From IMG/VR virus record IMGVR_UViG_3300047200_000401, positions 1 to 46,947 of that record: a stretch of DNA of 46,947 bases; one strand, 5' to 3'. The notes below the pieces were generated by a model that saw nothing but the letters and a program-made list of their open reading frames with translations, was not told the origin of the DNA and ran no database searches. Position numbers and translations under genes: made by a program. This document shows positions 1 to 10,000 of the stretch, in pieces. Source of the DNA: a virus. Every line of letters starts with the position of its first letter. Within the stretch, counting starts at the first letter, position 1.

Positions 1-127
1 GCCATAATAGGTTAAGCCGCTCAGATGGTCAAATTCGACTCCTGACACTAAGTTGTGTCCGTTATCATAGGCAACCATCAATCCGCCACCCATATTGTAA
101 AAGTGGTCGTTGATAAAATTGTTGTGT
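1..127. repeat. Terminal direct repeat, copy 1 (circle junction)
   Basis: These 127 bases are identical to 46821-46947. An exact overlap of this odd length is what an assembler leaves on a circular molecule, so the true unit is most likely a 46,820 bp circle. An open reading frame passes through the junction in frame, which supports circularity. A real virion terminal repeat cannot be excluded, but 127 is a common maximum k-mer size. Confidence 0.9.
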
Positions 128-1986
128 CCTTCATTCGCGTTGTTTTGTTGTAGGTTGCAAGCCGTGGAAGCAGAAGTGGCGTTTTGGCAATCGTGTATGA
201 CGCAGTTTTGGACAGTAAGGTATGAAGAAGCCCAATTTGCGAATATTACGCTACCAGTGATATAATTTTCCATGTTCGTTCCGTTAATCACACAATAGGC
301 CGCAGCGACTCGTATCGCACAATTTCCAGACCCGCCACCACCATATCCTATCCAATGTCCGTTAGTGACAGTGATATTATTAGCGTCTAAACTACATTGG
401 ATTATGCTTCTGGTCAATGTCACAGTTGCCTGATAATAGTTTAATGTCACATTGACTACAGACGCGGAAATCATCCCATCTTGGCTTATTTCTCCGTTAA
501 AGACTACTGTTTGCCCCGTAGTCAGATTGGCAATCGCCAAATTCGCAAGATAGGTAAAGTTTGTGCTAGTGTTGACAGTTGTATTATCACTCCCGCGAAT
601 TTGGTCATAATTAGCACCGTTTCGTATAACGTATTGGTCGGCTTTGGGCAAATCTCCGAGAAAATTGAAATAAACTGTCATGTTTGAATCAGTAATGATT
701 GCCTGCGTCGTAGGGCTTGATGTTGCCACCGTCACCCCGTTAAGTATGAACGCGATAAGAGAATATCCTGCGCCTGGAGTAGCTGTGAAAGTTTGGCTCC
801 AGTTTCCCCCATTAACATAATGGAGTCCTTCTACTGGCGAGATTGTTCCATCTCCGATTTTGCTCATGGTCAAACCTAAACTCGAATCATTCAAAGTCAA
901 CCCTGTATTGGTGTCAAAATGGTTCGCGCTGGAATTTCCCGAATAAGCATTGTGGAGAACGTTGTTGTCGGTGCTTCCAGACATGTATATTGGATTGCTC
1001 GTTTGACTGACAAAGTTGTTCAAGCTGTACGTTACATTGGTTGACTTCACCCCACTACCAGTATAGTCAAGAATAGCGTTTGCGCCATTGGAGAAAATAC
1101 ACCGAGTTATGACCGTGTTGTTCACCCCGTTAGTAGCCCATACGCCAACGCCACTGGCATTCATGCTGAAGCTACAATTAGAAATAGTGTTGCCTTGCGC
1201 GCTATCTAGTTCCAATCCACCATCGCAACCAACAGCTGAACAATTCTGTATGACGCGGTCTCCATTGTTGACAACATTCTCGATTTCAAAACCTTTGGCA
1301 TCGTTCTTTGAAGTGGAATCTCGAATGGTGAAATTGTAGTTTTCTCCGTCAGAAATATACCCTACTCCGCCAGAGTTTGTGCTGTTGCAGTTTTGAATCG
1401 TCACGTTGTAGCAGTCGAAATCAATAGTATAGCTAAAATAGGTGGAGTCGATGCTGGTTAAGTTGTCAAATAGTATGTTGTGGCCCCCGTTGTCCATCAG
1501 AAAACTGTAGATGCCAGAATTGGTTGCAATGCAATTTCTTACCGTACAGTTATTGCAACCATTGTTCAGTTTGACCGCCGAGTTAGCTGCTCCGTCTATA
1601 GTGCAGTTTTCAATGTCGACAAGAGAACTTCCGCTAGTATCTCCGAAGTACATGCCATAATTCATAGTGGTCAAGTTCATGTTGACAATAGTAACATTTG
1701 AGTATGCGTAGGGTGCCCAAACGCCAACATTACTTCCGCTTCCTGTTAATTGATAGTTTTGACCGTCAAGATAAATGTTGCTCGCAGAAATAGTAATCAA
1801 GTTAGCGGTGCTGCTCGAATTGATACCGCTGACTTGGTAGGAACCCGCAGAACTAATGATGTAAGGATAATATGTTATTTGCGTAGGCGTTGCATAGGCA
1901 GGTTTGATTTGCCACACACCCACAAACAGAACCGCAACAAGTACGACGATACAAACGAAACCTTCAACTGCCCTTGTTTTGTTCAT
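1..1986 (-). CDS. Giant secreted beta-helix spike/adhesin, N-terminal two thirds (continues at 46820)
   Basis: The reading frame opens with ATG at 1986-1984 and has no stop down to position 1. It continues in frame at 46820 and ends at 45705, giving about 1033 residues. The N-terminus has a hydrophobic segment (residues about 10-24) followed by a PAYA-TP signal-peptidase-like site near residue 32. Then come many short Asn-rich turns (NCTI, NCNS, NNVL types) typical of NosD/pectin-lyase right-handed beta-helices, and many N-x-S/T sequons. A segment starting GDGTISPVEG near position 860 looks like a divergent InlB-type repeat domain. The ATG directly follows the TAG stop of the upstream gene, with GGAGGT ten bases ahead, so the two are coupled. 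Likely role: extracellular receptor binding or host-surface modification. The fold is inferred from sequence pattern only. Confidence 0.85.
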   Translation of the reverse strand, partial: MNKTRAVEGFVCIVVLVAVLFVGVWQIKPAYATPTQITYYPYIISSAGSYQVSGINSSSTANLITISASNIYLDGQNYQLTGSGSNVGVWAPYAYSNVTIVNMNLTTMNYGMYFGDTSGSSLVDIENCTIDGAANSAVKLNNGCNNCTVRNCIATNSGIYSFLMDNGGHNILFDNLTSIDSTYFSYTIDFDCYNVTIQNCNSTNSGGVGYISDGENYNFTIRDSTSKNDAKGFEIENVVNNGDRVIQNCSAVGCDGGLELDSAQGNTISNCSFSMNASGVGVWATNGVNNTVITRCIFSNGANAILDYTGSGVKSTNVTYSLNNFVSQTSNPIYMSGSTDNNVLHNAYSGNSSANHFDTNTGLTLNDSSLGLTMSKIGDGTISPVEGLHYVNGGNWSQTFTATPGAGYSLIAFILNGVTVATSSPTTQAIITDSNMTVYFNFLGDLPKADQYVIRNGANYDQIRGSDNTTVNTSTNFTYLANLAIANLTTGQTVVFNGEISQDGMISASVVNVTLNYYQATVTLTRSIIQCSLDANNITVTNGHWIGYGGGGSGNCAIRVAAAYCVINGTNMENYITGSVIFANWASSYLTVQNCVIHDCQNATSASTACNLQQNNANEGHNNFINDHFYNMGGGLMVAYDNGHNLVSGVEFDHLSGLTYYG

Positions 1987-2766
1987 CTAGCCCCAGACCT
2001 CCGTGAAGTACCTGTATGGAATGCTACGACTTGCGCCTTCGGCGACTGTGGACTGAATCGTGATTTTCCACGCCGTGCTAATCATCTGCTCCTTCAGAAC
2101 CAGTCCCAGCGAATAGTCGATGTTCGAGAGTGTCATGGGTTCGATTTCTCGGTAGTTTGTCCCGTCAATCTTGCTATACACTCGAATCGTGCAGTTCTGA
2201 GTCAAAGCGTTCAAGTCAAGCCAGAAATTGTACAGGTAAGTCACAACCGTTGGCGTCAACTCGATGATGGTCTGTTCCGTCGTGCCGTTTGGCAAAGCGA
2301 AGGTGCCGCTTGTGACTGTTGGGCAATCCCCGATTTCGCGGAGTTTCACGTTGTTCCTGTAATAAGTTAGTTTGCACACGCCGCCGCTCACCATTTCCTC
2401 GATTATGAGGATGTTCGCGCCGTAAGCGAGGCTTGTGTTGAGCGTGACCTGCTTGAGATAGATGGTTCCGCCATCGGCTGTGAGGTTGCCAATCGCCATA
2501 GCCTGAACATAAGTTTTGTTTGAGTCCAACGGTTCAACGACACGGGTACTCATGTTTCGGCACGCGTAGAAAGTGCTGTTCCACTGCCAGACTATGTAGC
2601 TGGCTTCGCTCCACGCCTCCAGAGGATCCTCTGGTCCCACGGCTTTGATGGAACCGATCTGCGGAAAATTCAGTGTGATATTTAGAAGTGCTCCTACTAA
2701 AATGCAGGCTAGAGCCAGAGCGACTCCTATTGCCACGAATTTCTTGTCCAACTTTACGGTTTTCAT
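1987..2766 (-). CDS. Membrane-anchored extracellular protein, 259 aa
   Basis: No family recognised. A single hydrophobic helix (residues about 10-31) follows a Lys-rich N-terminus. The rest is polar, beta-rich and carries several N-glycosylation sequons (NST, NMS, NKT, NLT, NTS, NGT, NCT), which points to a domain outside the cell. It lies between tail-fibre genes and the giant spike gene, and its stop codon touches the spike ATG. It may be a partner or anchor of the spike. Start: ATG at 2766 with an AGGAAA-type site about ten bases upstream. Confidence 0.75.
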   Translation of the reverse strand: MKTVKLDKKFVAIGVALALACILVGALLNITLNFPQIGSIKAVGPEDPLEAWSEASYIVWQWNSTFYACRNMSTRVVEPLDSNKTYVQAMAIGNLTADGGTIYLKQVTLNTSLAYGANILIIEEMVSGGVCKLTYYRNNVKLREIGDCPTVTSGTFALPNGTTEQTIIELTPTVVTYLYNFWLDLNALTQNCTIRVYSKIDGTNYREIEPMTLSNIDYSLGLVLKEQMISTAWKITIQSTVAEGASRSIPYRYFTEVWG

Positions 2767-2822
2767 TTTACATTGTTTCCTGTCATTTCCTGATGACTAT
2801 GAACTGAGAAAAGAAAGATGAT

Positions 2823-3887
2823 TTAGAGTCTGGCCGCGAACGTTATGGTCAAGGGTCCCGCGGAATCATGGTAAAACGTGATGTTTGTGTTATCTGCATT
2901 CCACGTCACTGAATAGGTTTGAACCGCGTTGATTGATGGCAAAACAAGCGTGGGAACTCCACCGAGACTATGCGGCGTGACGATGGGGCTTCTGCCCGAA
3001 CATATGCCCGTGCTCCAAGTTCCGCCAAGACCCGTGCCTACGGCGTCGATACGTATGTCAATCTCCTCGCTCGCCGCATCATCAGTAACTGTCAACTGAA
3101 CGGCTGTGCCCTCGATAACGTTTATTCTGCGCCTGCTCCCAACGTTTGCGCCACTGTTCTTCCGCACCGTCGTTTTGGCTATGGCGCTCAACAGGTCAGT
3201 TGTGAGGAAAGCGTCGGAGCCGCCGACAACGTGAGTGTTTGCGTGCGCGGCTGTTGCGAAGTACGTGGCGTGATGAGTGTCCAGCGTGTCAGAATCCACA
3301 GCCAATTTCACTCGAACGGCATCCAAGGCGTAGTCGGCTTTCAACATGTCGCCCCCGCCTGGGGCTGCAGTAAGTTTGAATTTGCTTGCGCCGTCATCGT
3401 ACTGTAGGAACTTGAGGTCGTCACCCACGCCTGGCAAGTCTACTGCCTTGTTCCTTATTGATATGGCGTTTTGTCCGTCCGCGAGGAGGCCGCTGAGTCC
3501 TGCAACGCTGATTTTGTCGGCGCCGCCGAACTGGTGGCTTGCCTTGTGAACTTGAGGAATATGAAGCACGGAACCTGGAACTCCTCCATCGGTGAGGTTT
3601 TTATGTTGAACTGAGGAACTGAGTGGGGGGTCTTCATCATTCAAAGTCACGTAACTTGAAGTGGTGGGTGCGCCTGCGCCGCCTGTGCTAGGCCAAACAA
3701 CGTTAACTGCTCCATTCCAATAGTAATACGCGCCTGCGGCTAAGACAAGGCTGATTCTGCCGATTTCGTTGGCTCCCCAACCTGCCGAAGCCGCAACCAT
3801 GTCAGCGTAAGTGTCGTATTCTCGGTAGTCTAGGAAGTCGTTATGCGGAATCTTGTCTCCTTTAATATAGATCCTGTGTTTCCCCAA
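2823..3887 (-). CDS. Tail fibre protein with H-x3-H-x2-GG-x-D motifs, 354 aa
   Basis: The middle of the protein carries two copies of a motif common in phage tail fibres: HKASHQFGGADKI (about residues 114-126) and HANTHVVGGSDAFL (about 215-228). These His pairs often bind metal in fibre shafts. The C-terminal third is beta-rich and resembles a fibre tip, ending in a short sandwich-like stretch. There is no signal peptide, so it is probably assembled on the virion in the cytoplasm. Start: TTG at 3887 preceded by AAGGTG at normal spacing. It is followed by the anchored 259-residue protein. Confidence 0.75.
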   Translation of the reverse strand: MGKHRIYIKGDKIPHNDFLDYREYDTYADMVAASAGWGANEIGRISLVLAAGAYYYWNGAVNVVWPSTGGAGAPTTSSYVTLNDEDPPLSSSVQHKNLTDGGVPGSVLHIPQVHKASHQFGGADKISVAGLSGLLADGQNAISIRNKAVDLPGVGDDLKFLQYDDGASKFKLTAAPGGGDMLKADYALDAVRVKLAVDSDTLDTHHATYFATAAHANTHVVGGSDAFLTTDLLSAIAKTTVRKNSGANVGSRRRINVIEGTAVQLTVTDDAASEEIDIRIDAVGTGLGGTWSTGICSGRSPIVTPHSLGGVPTLVLPSINAVQTYSVTWNADNTNITFYHDSAGPLTITFAARL

Positions 3888-3890
3888 CGG

Positions 3891-4106
3891 TTACACCTTG
3901 CTCAACCTGTTTTTCGCATCCTCAAACAGCGGAAGATAGACGGCTTCGCGTTCGCTGCCTTCGCAACCTGAACCTTCCAGAGACACGACTGGACTGTTTG
4001 GGATTGGAATGTTTTTGAGTTTCTCCAACGCAGTGTCAAACGTGGTGACGGTGACTCCCCAACGGAAGTGTCCCCAACGTATTGAACCCCAAATAGCAGA
4101 CTCCAT
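3891..4106 (-). CDS. Small hypothetical protein in fibre cluster, 71 aa
   Basis: Function not recognised. The ATG at 4106 immediately follows the TAA stop of the upstream beta-helix gene (CCATAAATGG), so translation is probably coupled. The N-terminus has a Trp-rich hexad-like pattern (WGSIRWGHFRWG). The rest looks helical and acidic. Its place between two fibre genes suggests a small linker or chaperone for fibre assembly, but nothing in the sequence proves this. Confidence 0.6.
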   Translation of the reverse strand: MESAIWGSIRWGHFRWGVTVTTFDTALEKLKNIPIPNSPVVSLEGSGCEGSEREAVYLPLFEDAKNRLSKV

Positions 4107-5534
4107 TTATGGCGCTCCATTGTGGAATCCAGTCGCGTCAACGTATCCGACGACTGCACTGTTAATGTAGAACAGCCAGCGGTTGTTTCCCATGTCATAT
4201 TTCAGGTAGTCGTTCGTGTCGCCGAGGATTTTGCCGCCGCCCTGCAGTTCCAACTGAGCCACGTTTGATGCGTCAACGTGAAGCACGTTCAGCCACGCGT
4301 CGCCCGCTTGGTTTCTCCATCGCAAGCCGACGTTGTTGGCCATGTCAAGTTCAGCACTGAGCTGTGCGCCTGCACTCAAGAGTTGACCAGTGGCCATGTA
4401 GCCTTTGACGCGGAGGTCGTATCCACCGTGAAAGTTGACTACGTAATACAGGAATTTGGTGAGGTTAATTTCGGCTCCAAACGCGGTTTTGTCTATTTCT
4501 GCCGTGACTGCGTTGCAGTTGATATTGTAAATCGTTGCTAACGTGTCATAGTTTACCCATGTGCCGCCTCTGCATCGCAGGTGAGCCAGATGGTTCGCCG
4601 TGGTTGTGCTGCGGATGTTCGCGTAGCCATGCGCTTCCGCCGCGCCTCCAGCACTCATGTACGAGGGTGCAACATCAACATATGCGGGTGCATACGCGCC
4701 TTCCACAACGAGTATGTTGTCGCTGTTTGACTCCATCCACGTCCCAACAACTCTTAATCCGCCACCACTTGTTGAGCTTGTGATCTTGATGTTTGAGCCT
4801 ATTCCAGAACCGCCATTCAAGCTTCCGCCGATGACTGTGAGGTAGCCACCGCCTAAGCGGATGTCTGCTACGCTGCAGAAGTTCCAGCCGTCGGAAGGCC
4901 AAATCGTGTTTTGTCCGCCACTGCCATCTAGGATTAGACCGTACTGTGCACTGTCTATTCCTCCTGCACCGTCTACTCTGCCGTCTAGGATGGGTTCGTG
5001 GGCTTGGAAGCCACTGTTGCCAGTTATGTTCACAAGGCACGAGTGTGCGACTGAAGTGGCGCCACAAACGTGGGTTTGGTCCAGTCGGTTGTGCGTGACC
5101 GTGTTGGCTGACTGGGTGTAGTCAATGACTGTTTTGGCGTAGTTGTGGCCGTTTATTTTTCCGCCCACTATCTGGACTTGGCTAAGGTCCCTTGCGTCGA
5201 TGAGTCTGTCCATTGCGACTGTTGCCCGCAGTTCAGTGTTGTAGTTTTCCAGAAACAATTTCAGTTTACTCTTCAAAATTAACGTTGCGGCACAGTCGTA
5301 CTGGGCTTCTTTGAAGAAGATGCTTTCGCAGTCCGCATTGTCGATTGCCATTTGAATTATCGTGCTGGCGTCGGCGAGAGGTCCGTAGTCTGTTCCGTCT
5401 GCAACGTTGCTTTCCGCGTATACAGTGGCGGGACTGACTGAAGTGTCCTTCCAGATAGTGTACGACGAAGGGATAGATTGGACAACCCTTTTCATGTCGT
5501 TTACAGTGTCTTTTCCGCCCGCCGTGACTTTCAT
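4107..5534 (-). CDS. Beta-helix tail spike, 475 aa
   Basis: An N-terminal domain with ADGTDYGPLADAS-type phrasing (residues 45-58) resembles the region leading into pectate-lyase-like tail spikes. It is followed by about 250 residues of short repetitive beta strands (VQIVGGKINGHN, LTVIGGSLNGGSG) typical of a right-handed beta-helix, and a C-terminal region ending WLFYINSAVVGYVDATGFHNG that resembles fibre tips. Unlike the giant spike there is no signal peptide, so this is probably a true virion spike that binds or degrades surface glycans. Start: ATG at 5534 with GAGGT about ten bases upstream. Confidence 0.8.
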   Translation of the reverse strand: MKVTAGGKDTVNDMKRVVQSIPSSYTIWKDTSVSPATVYAESNVADGTDYGPLADASTIIQMAIDNADCESIFFKEAQYDCAATLILKSKLKLFLENYNTELRATVAMDRLIDARDLSQVQIVGGKINGHNYAKTVIDYTQSANTVTHNRLDQTHVCGATSVAHSCLVNITGNSGFQAHEPILDGRVDGAGGIDSAQYGLILDGSGGQNTIWPSDGWNFCSVADIRLGGGYLTVIGGSLNGGSGIGSNIKITSSTSGGGLRVVGTWMESNSDNILVVEGAYAPAYVDVAPSYMSAGGAAEAHGYANIRSTTTANHLAHLRCRGGTWVNYDTLATIYNINCNAVTAEIDKTAFGAEINLTKFLYYVVNFHGGYDLRVKGYMATGQLLSAGAQLSAELDMANNVGLRWRNQAGDAWLNVLHVDASNVAQLELQGGGKILGDTNDYLKYDMGNNRWLFYINSAVVGYVDATGFHNGAP

Positions 5535-5540
5535 GTCGTC

Positions 5541-5954
5541 TCAAACCTCTTCTGTAATGTCCGCGTCGTCCGACGCAACCGAGAACGGTATGCCCACCTT
5601 GCCCTTCAACCGCGCAATGCCCCTCTCGACAATCTTGGTGAGCAGGTTGTATTGGGGGTCTGTCATGACTGTTGTGACGCTTAAACTGCCGATGCCCGTG
5701 TTTGGTCCTCGGTCACAGTAGGCCCGCACCATCAATGCCGACAACGATTTGACAACTATTATCTCGTCTCTTGTTCCCGACAACGTTTTGGCAGGTGTTG
5801 TTCCATCTAAGACTGCGATTGAAGTGCCCGCCTCAAGATTCACGTAGTCTATCGCATTGTCAACGATATACTCAACATTGGGTAAGCTGAGGCTTGCATA
5901 GTTGTTTTCGTCCAGAATACGTTGCGCGATTGCCGCTACCACCACCATGTTCAC
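5541..5954 (-). CDS. Head-tail connector-like protein, 137 aa
   Basis: A small all-helical protein. The N-terminal half (AQRILDENNYASLSLPNVEY, then a VDNAIDYVN helix) has the form of gp6-like/phage adaptor proteins that sit under the portal, and the C-terminal half has a YNLLTKIVERGIARL helix. This assignment rests on pattern, size and gene neighbourhood. It is displaced from the head genes and lies among the spikes. The GTG start at 5954 has AGGA eight bases upstream; ATG at 5948 is an alternative. Confidence 0.55.
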   Translation of the reverse strand: MNMVVVAAIAQRILDENNYASLSLPNVEYIVDNAIDYVNLEAGTSIAVLDGTTPAKTLSGTRDEIIVVKSLSALMVRAYCDRGPNTGIGSLSVTTVMTDPQYNLLTKIVERGIARLKGKVGIPFSVASDDADITEEV

Positions 5955-5964
5955 TCACTTTTTC

Positions 5965-7062
5965 CTAGTTTATTATCATGTAGATTGGCCTGTTCACGTT
6001 CAGGTTGAGCAGGATGTGCCCGTCAACCGTTATCAAGATACCCCGCGTCAGTCGGCGACCTACGATTCCTCCACCATGAATTTCAGGCGGGGTGGGTACT
6101 GTCGGCGTGGTTAGCCATGCGTCAGTCGTGAACGTTGCTGTTTGGCGTTCAAGAAGTACCGCGTCAACCGTGACGCCTTTGGCCGTTGAAACTTCAAGGT
6201 ACGCGTCAACCGAGAACGTTGCCGCGATTCGTTTAAGGAGTACGCCGTCAGCGGTGAACCCTTGGGGTTGCACTTCGGAGAGTAAGGCGTCTGCACTGAA
6301 TGTTTTAGCGGTTCTTTTAAGTAGGTACGCGTCGGTGGTGAATCCTTTTGGCTGTTCTGCTGTGAGTAGTGCGTCTGCGTTGAAGGTCTTTGCTATTCTC
6401 TTGAGTAGCAACGCGTCTGTGTCGACGCCTTTAATTCCTGCCGCTTCGAGAACTGCGTCGGTTGTGAACCCTTTTATGGCTCGTTTGACTAGGCACGCGT
6501 CTGAACTGAACTGTTTCGGTTGACGCTTTAACAGTAGTCCGTCTGCAGTGAGACCTTTTGCCAGAAGATATTCAAGATAGGCGCCAACCGAAAACGTTTT
6601 GGTGAGGCGTTTCAGCAACTTCGCGTCAGCCGTGAATGTCTTTGATTGATGCTTAAGTAGCCGTGCATCTGCCGTCGCAGTTTTTGTTTGGTGTTTCAGC
6701 AGTTGAGCGTCAGAAGTGAATGTTTTGGGCAGGCGTTGGAACAGTTTTGAGTCTGCCGTGAAAGTCTTGGTGCGGGTGTAAACGCTAATGTTTACTTCTG
6801 TACCCCAAGGGTGGACCGCAGTGTTGACTGTGACCGTCGCAGTTTTGCCTAGTGCAGTAACCTTGACTGTGTCGCTGTTGTCACAGCCACTCGCATACCA
6901 ATCCGTGCGGGTAATCGTGACGTTGTATTCGCCAGCACTGTTCGTTTGAACCGTGTGTTCTTGTGCTTTGGTGTCGTTTCGGACGGTTACGTTTTCGCCG
7001 TTCTGAACCACGCCTTCCATTTTTATTGTGCCGTAAATCACATACGGCTTTGTCAGCGTCAT
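5965..7062 (-). CDS. Ig-like plus 14-residue tandem repeat structural protein, 365 aa
   Basis: Residues 1-95 read like an Ig/carboxypeptidase-regulatory beta-sandwich (YVIYGTIKMEGVVQNGE, then NSAGEYNVTITRT). Residues 99-322 are sixteen back-to-back 14-residue units with consensus KTFTADALLLKRxx. The units alternate between a Leu-Leu-Lys-Arg ending and a more variable ending. A Pro-rich hinge and a hydrophobic tail ending VNRPIYMIIN follow. Regular 14-residue repeats without Pro or Gly breaks suggest an elongated fibre or shaft of beta-hairpins. It lies between the secreted 1000-residue protein and the connector-like gene. Start: ATG at 7062 with GAGG eight bases upstream. Confidence 0.8.
   Translation of the reverse strand: MTLTKPYVIYGTIKMEGVVQNGENVTVRNDTKAQEHTVQTNSAGEYNVTITRTDWYASGCDNSDTVKVTALGKTATVTVNTAVHPWGTEVNISVYTRTKTFTADSKLFQRLPKTFTSDAQLLKHQTKTATADARLLKHQSKTFTADAKLLKRLTKTFSVGAYLEYLLAKGLTADGLLLKRQPKQFSSDACLVKRAIKGFTTDAVLEAAGIKGVDTDALLLKRIAKTFNADALLTAEQPKGFTTDAYLLKRTAKTFSADALLSEVQPQGFTADGVLLKRIAATFSVDAYLEVSTAKGVTVDAVLLERQTATFTTDAWLTTPTVPTPPEIHGGGIVGRRLTRGILITVDGHILLNLNVNRPIYMIIN
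6097..6768 (-). repeat. Sixteen tandem 42-bp coding repeats
   Basis: This stretch encodes residues 99-322 of the repeat protein. Each 42-bp unit encodes a version of KTFTADALLLKR plus two residues. The DNA units have diverged while the protein pattern is kept, so the repeat is old and under selection rather than a recent slippage product. Confidence 0.85.
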
Positions 7063-7075
7063 GCGTCATGCCTCG

Positions 7076-10000
7076 TCAGGGGTAGGTGTGGGTCCATGTG
7101 CCAGCCACATTGCAGTAAATGTCAAATGTATTGTCTATTGAAGTCACAAGTTTTTCGCTGTTGTAACTTGTGCCATAAACCAGACTCCATTGCGTCCCGT
7201 TATTGTAGTCGATCACTATGACGCTCCAATCAATGCCATCTAAGGTTAGACTAGCGTTGACTTCGGCGAGCGCGTGCCCGACGTCTCTGTCTAAAGGCGC
7301 AAAATCGTTCCAGCCGACAGTTAAGTCGGTTGTGAATGACAATGGGTAGAAGTAAGTCCAGACTTCGCTGTGACCCGTCGTATCATTCATAAAGTCCATG
7401 GCAAATAGCATCGTCTTGTAGCCCCATTCAGGAATGATGTTTGGGTCGTGTGAAATATACATGTTTGACGGTGCAACAACCAACCGTTGCCGAGTTTGCC
7501 ATGCCGTAGCGTTTCTGAAACTCAACCACAGACTCCAATAGTCTTCGGTTGCCCAGTTGCAAGATGTGGTGTTGTCGAAACGGTCTATTGCAATTACTGG
7601 ATAAGAAAGCCAGTCGCCATACGAAGATACAAGCTCATCTTTTATTTCCCAAGCTCCAGAAGTGTAGTTGCGCCAACAGTATCGTATTTCAGTATTGTTT
7701 GTCAAGTATGCCACATGAATATCGCCATAGGCACTGAAACCGTTAAAGTGCCGAGCTTCATAAGCGTAAAGGTCGCTCACGTTTTCGGATGACCCAACCA
7801 CATTATTGTCTATTAGCCAACCAAGCACTTGCCTGTCTTCATAACATGTAACCACGTAGCAGTCATAGTCTTCTGGCATTCCATAAACGTAGCCTTCAAG
7901 CGCAATGTTTGTTTCATCCATTGGCGGTTCATAATCAGTTGCTTTCGGATAACCAGCGTAAGTTACCCAAGTCCCGTTTGTTTCTGTGCAGAGAGTAACG
8001 TTAAACCATGTTGCGCTTAAACCCCAATACCCAATCCATACATATCCGCTTGGGCTGACCGCGATTCCGTTTACGCACATGGAATATGAAGCGTTGGTGT
8101 TTGGAATGGCTACTTGTTCGTCAGCCATCCAAGTGATTGTTAAGTTATAGTTGAAGATTCCTTTTCGGTAGTAGATTGAAGAGCCATTTTTTTCGTTGCA
8201 ATACTCGTAATGGTAATAGTTAGTTCCGCCGCGTTCCTCTAGTACTCCGTAAAAGTAGCCGCCTTGACTTCCTGATTCGGCGGCGCGGATAACGCCATTT
8301 GATGAATAATTCTTTCCGTCATAGCTTGCATAATAGACAAAGTGTGTTCCATTGCAGAAATGAACCCAAAATGTTTCGCCTTCCGTGAAGTTCACGTAAT
8401 AGTTGTTTCTGCCCAGACTATGTTGAAATGATGCTGCGCCAGTATTGTCGCTAATATAATTAAAATCTGAATCTGAATATCTGCTCCAAAGAATCGGTTC
8501 GTCAATAATGTTTGTTGAGTCCCAATCGTTTGAAGTATCATTTACATAGAAGATGAAAGCAATTGAACTAAGGCTTGTTGTTGTTATTGTGACCGTAGCG
8601 TTAGCCCAATCTTCTGTACCAGTCAACGCGCCACTAATGTTTGCTTCAAGCCAGCTTCCGCTCGCATTGTGATTTATTGCATATGTGCTTAACCCAATTT
8701 TGGATGTGAAAAGACAGTATAGCGTTGTACTTTTTCCTGTTATTTGCGATGTTAGTCCGAAATTGCTGCTGTAAACTTTATAAACGCGTAGATAGCAGCG
8801 GCTTACTCTTGAAGAAATTCCACCGTCTTCCGCAGCGGTCAGCCTCATTTGGGTTGCGTTGACTTTTGTTGCCGTGTCAACCGCGTCTGTTACATTAATC
8901 GTTTGCCATGCAAGCGTTTCTGGAAAGTCAGCTTGATATGTATAGTTTGCAACTCCATTGTAGAGCGTAATGTTCAACAGAAGAGAACAGCCCTCAATGT
9001 TAAGCCATGTCTGCTCAACCGTTCCAGCGTAAAAGTGGAATGTGAACCACGATTCGTTGTCGCCAATGTCAGGTATTTTCAGATAGTTTGTTGTGTCGTT
9101 GTTCAGGTATGGTGCTGAGCCAGTTACGGGAAAGTCTTCTTCAACGCCAGTCAAGTCTTGCACCCACAATTCTTGGCTTTTAGTTGAAACCCAAAATGTT
9201 GCTGTAGATGTTACACCATAAATGTCAAGGCTTGAGTTGCAGAAGCTACGCCAAGTAATATAACAATTCCCACCCGTTTCTATCGTGACATTCAAATACA
9301 TTAGGTAGTCTGTTTGGCTTGCTGGAAAAGCGGTGAACGTGCTGTTGTGAACCGTTCCCGTATCATTCATTTCGATGTTGCAGTGGCTCAACGTTCCCGT
9401 ATCCGTGTACCAGTGAATAGGAAACATAACAGTGTCACCGCCCATCGGATATGGTGGTGTAACACCGTATTTGATGCCGTAAGGCGGGCTTATCGTGTAG
9501 TTGCAGTAAATGCTGTATTCACGAGTTAGATGCGTTGCGCTGAGAGGGTTTGAATAGCCCAAAGCATAGTCCCTGCTTTCATAGTGGCCTTGGTCTGTAG
9601 TGACGTTGTTCTCTCTGGCGCACCGAAACGATGTTGCCACGTAATCTACAAAGAAAACCAAAACATATTCCGAACCGCCAACAACATCTGGTTTTGGTGT
9701 CGGAAAGGTGAAAGCGAACCATGTCTTCGTCGTTGTCAGAGTAACGGAACTAGCTGTCGTGTTGCCAACCAAACTCAAATCGCTATGCAGATAGTAGCCA
9801 CATGACATATTCACACTCAAGGTTCCGCTAGCAACATAAAGCGCAACGCTCATGCTATCTGCGTGACCAGTTTGCGTGCAAGTGAATGCAGAACCGATAA
9901 TCGTGTCAGCCACATAGTTCGAATATGTTGTGCCTATGGTCGTGAAGCCGAAGCTGCCTTGGTCGCCACTAGCGCCAACCGTTGGAGTCGACGGAAACAG

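Noticed and set aside
1-127. Virion direct terminal repeat
   Set aside because: The exact length 127 and the in-frame gene across the join are better explained by an assembler overlap on a circle, though not excluded.
4675-5067. Minus-strand 130-codon frame rich in Arg and Trp
   Set aside because: It is an out-of-frame shadow of the 475-residue beta-helix spike; composition is unnatural.
481-5721. Plus-strand reading frames of 60-200 codons
   Set aside because: They lie opposite long minus-strand structural genes, lack ribosome sites, and their translations are Cys/Arg/Ser-rich with no domain pattern. They are shadows.
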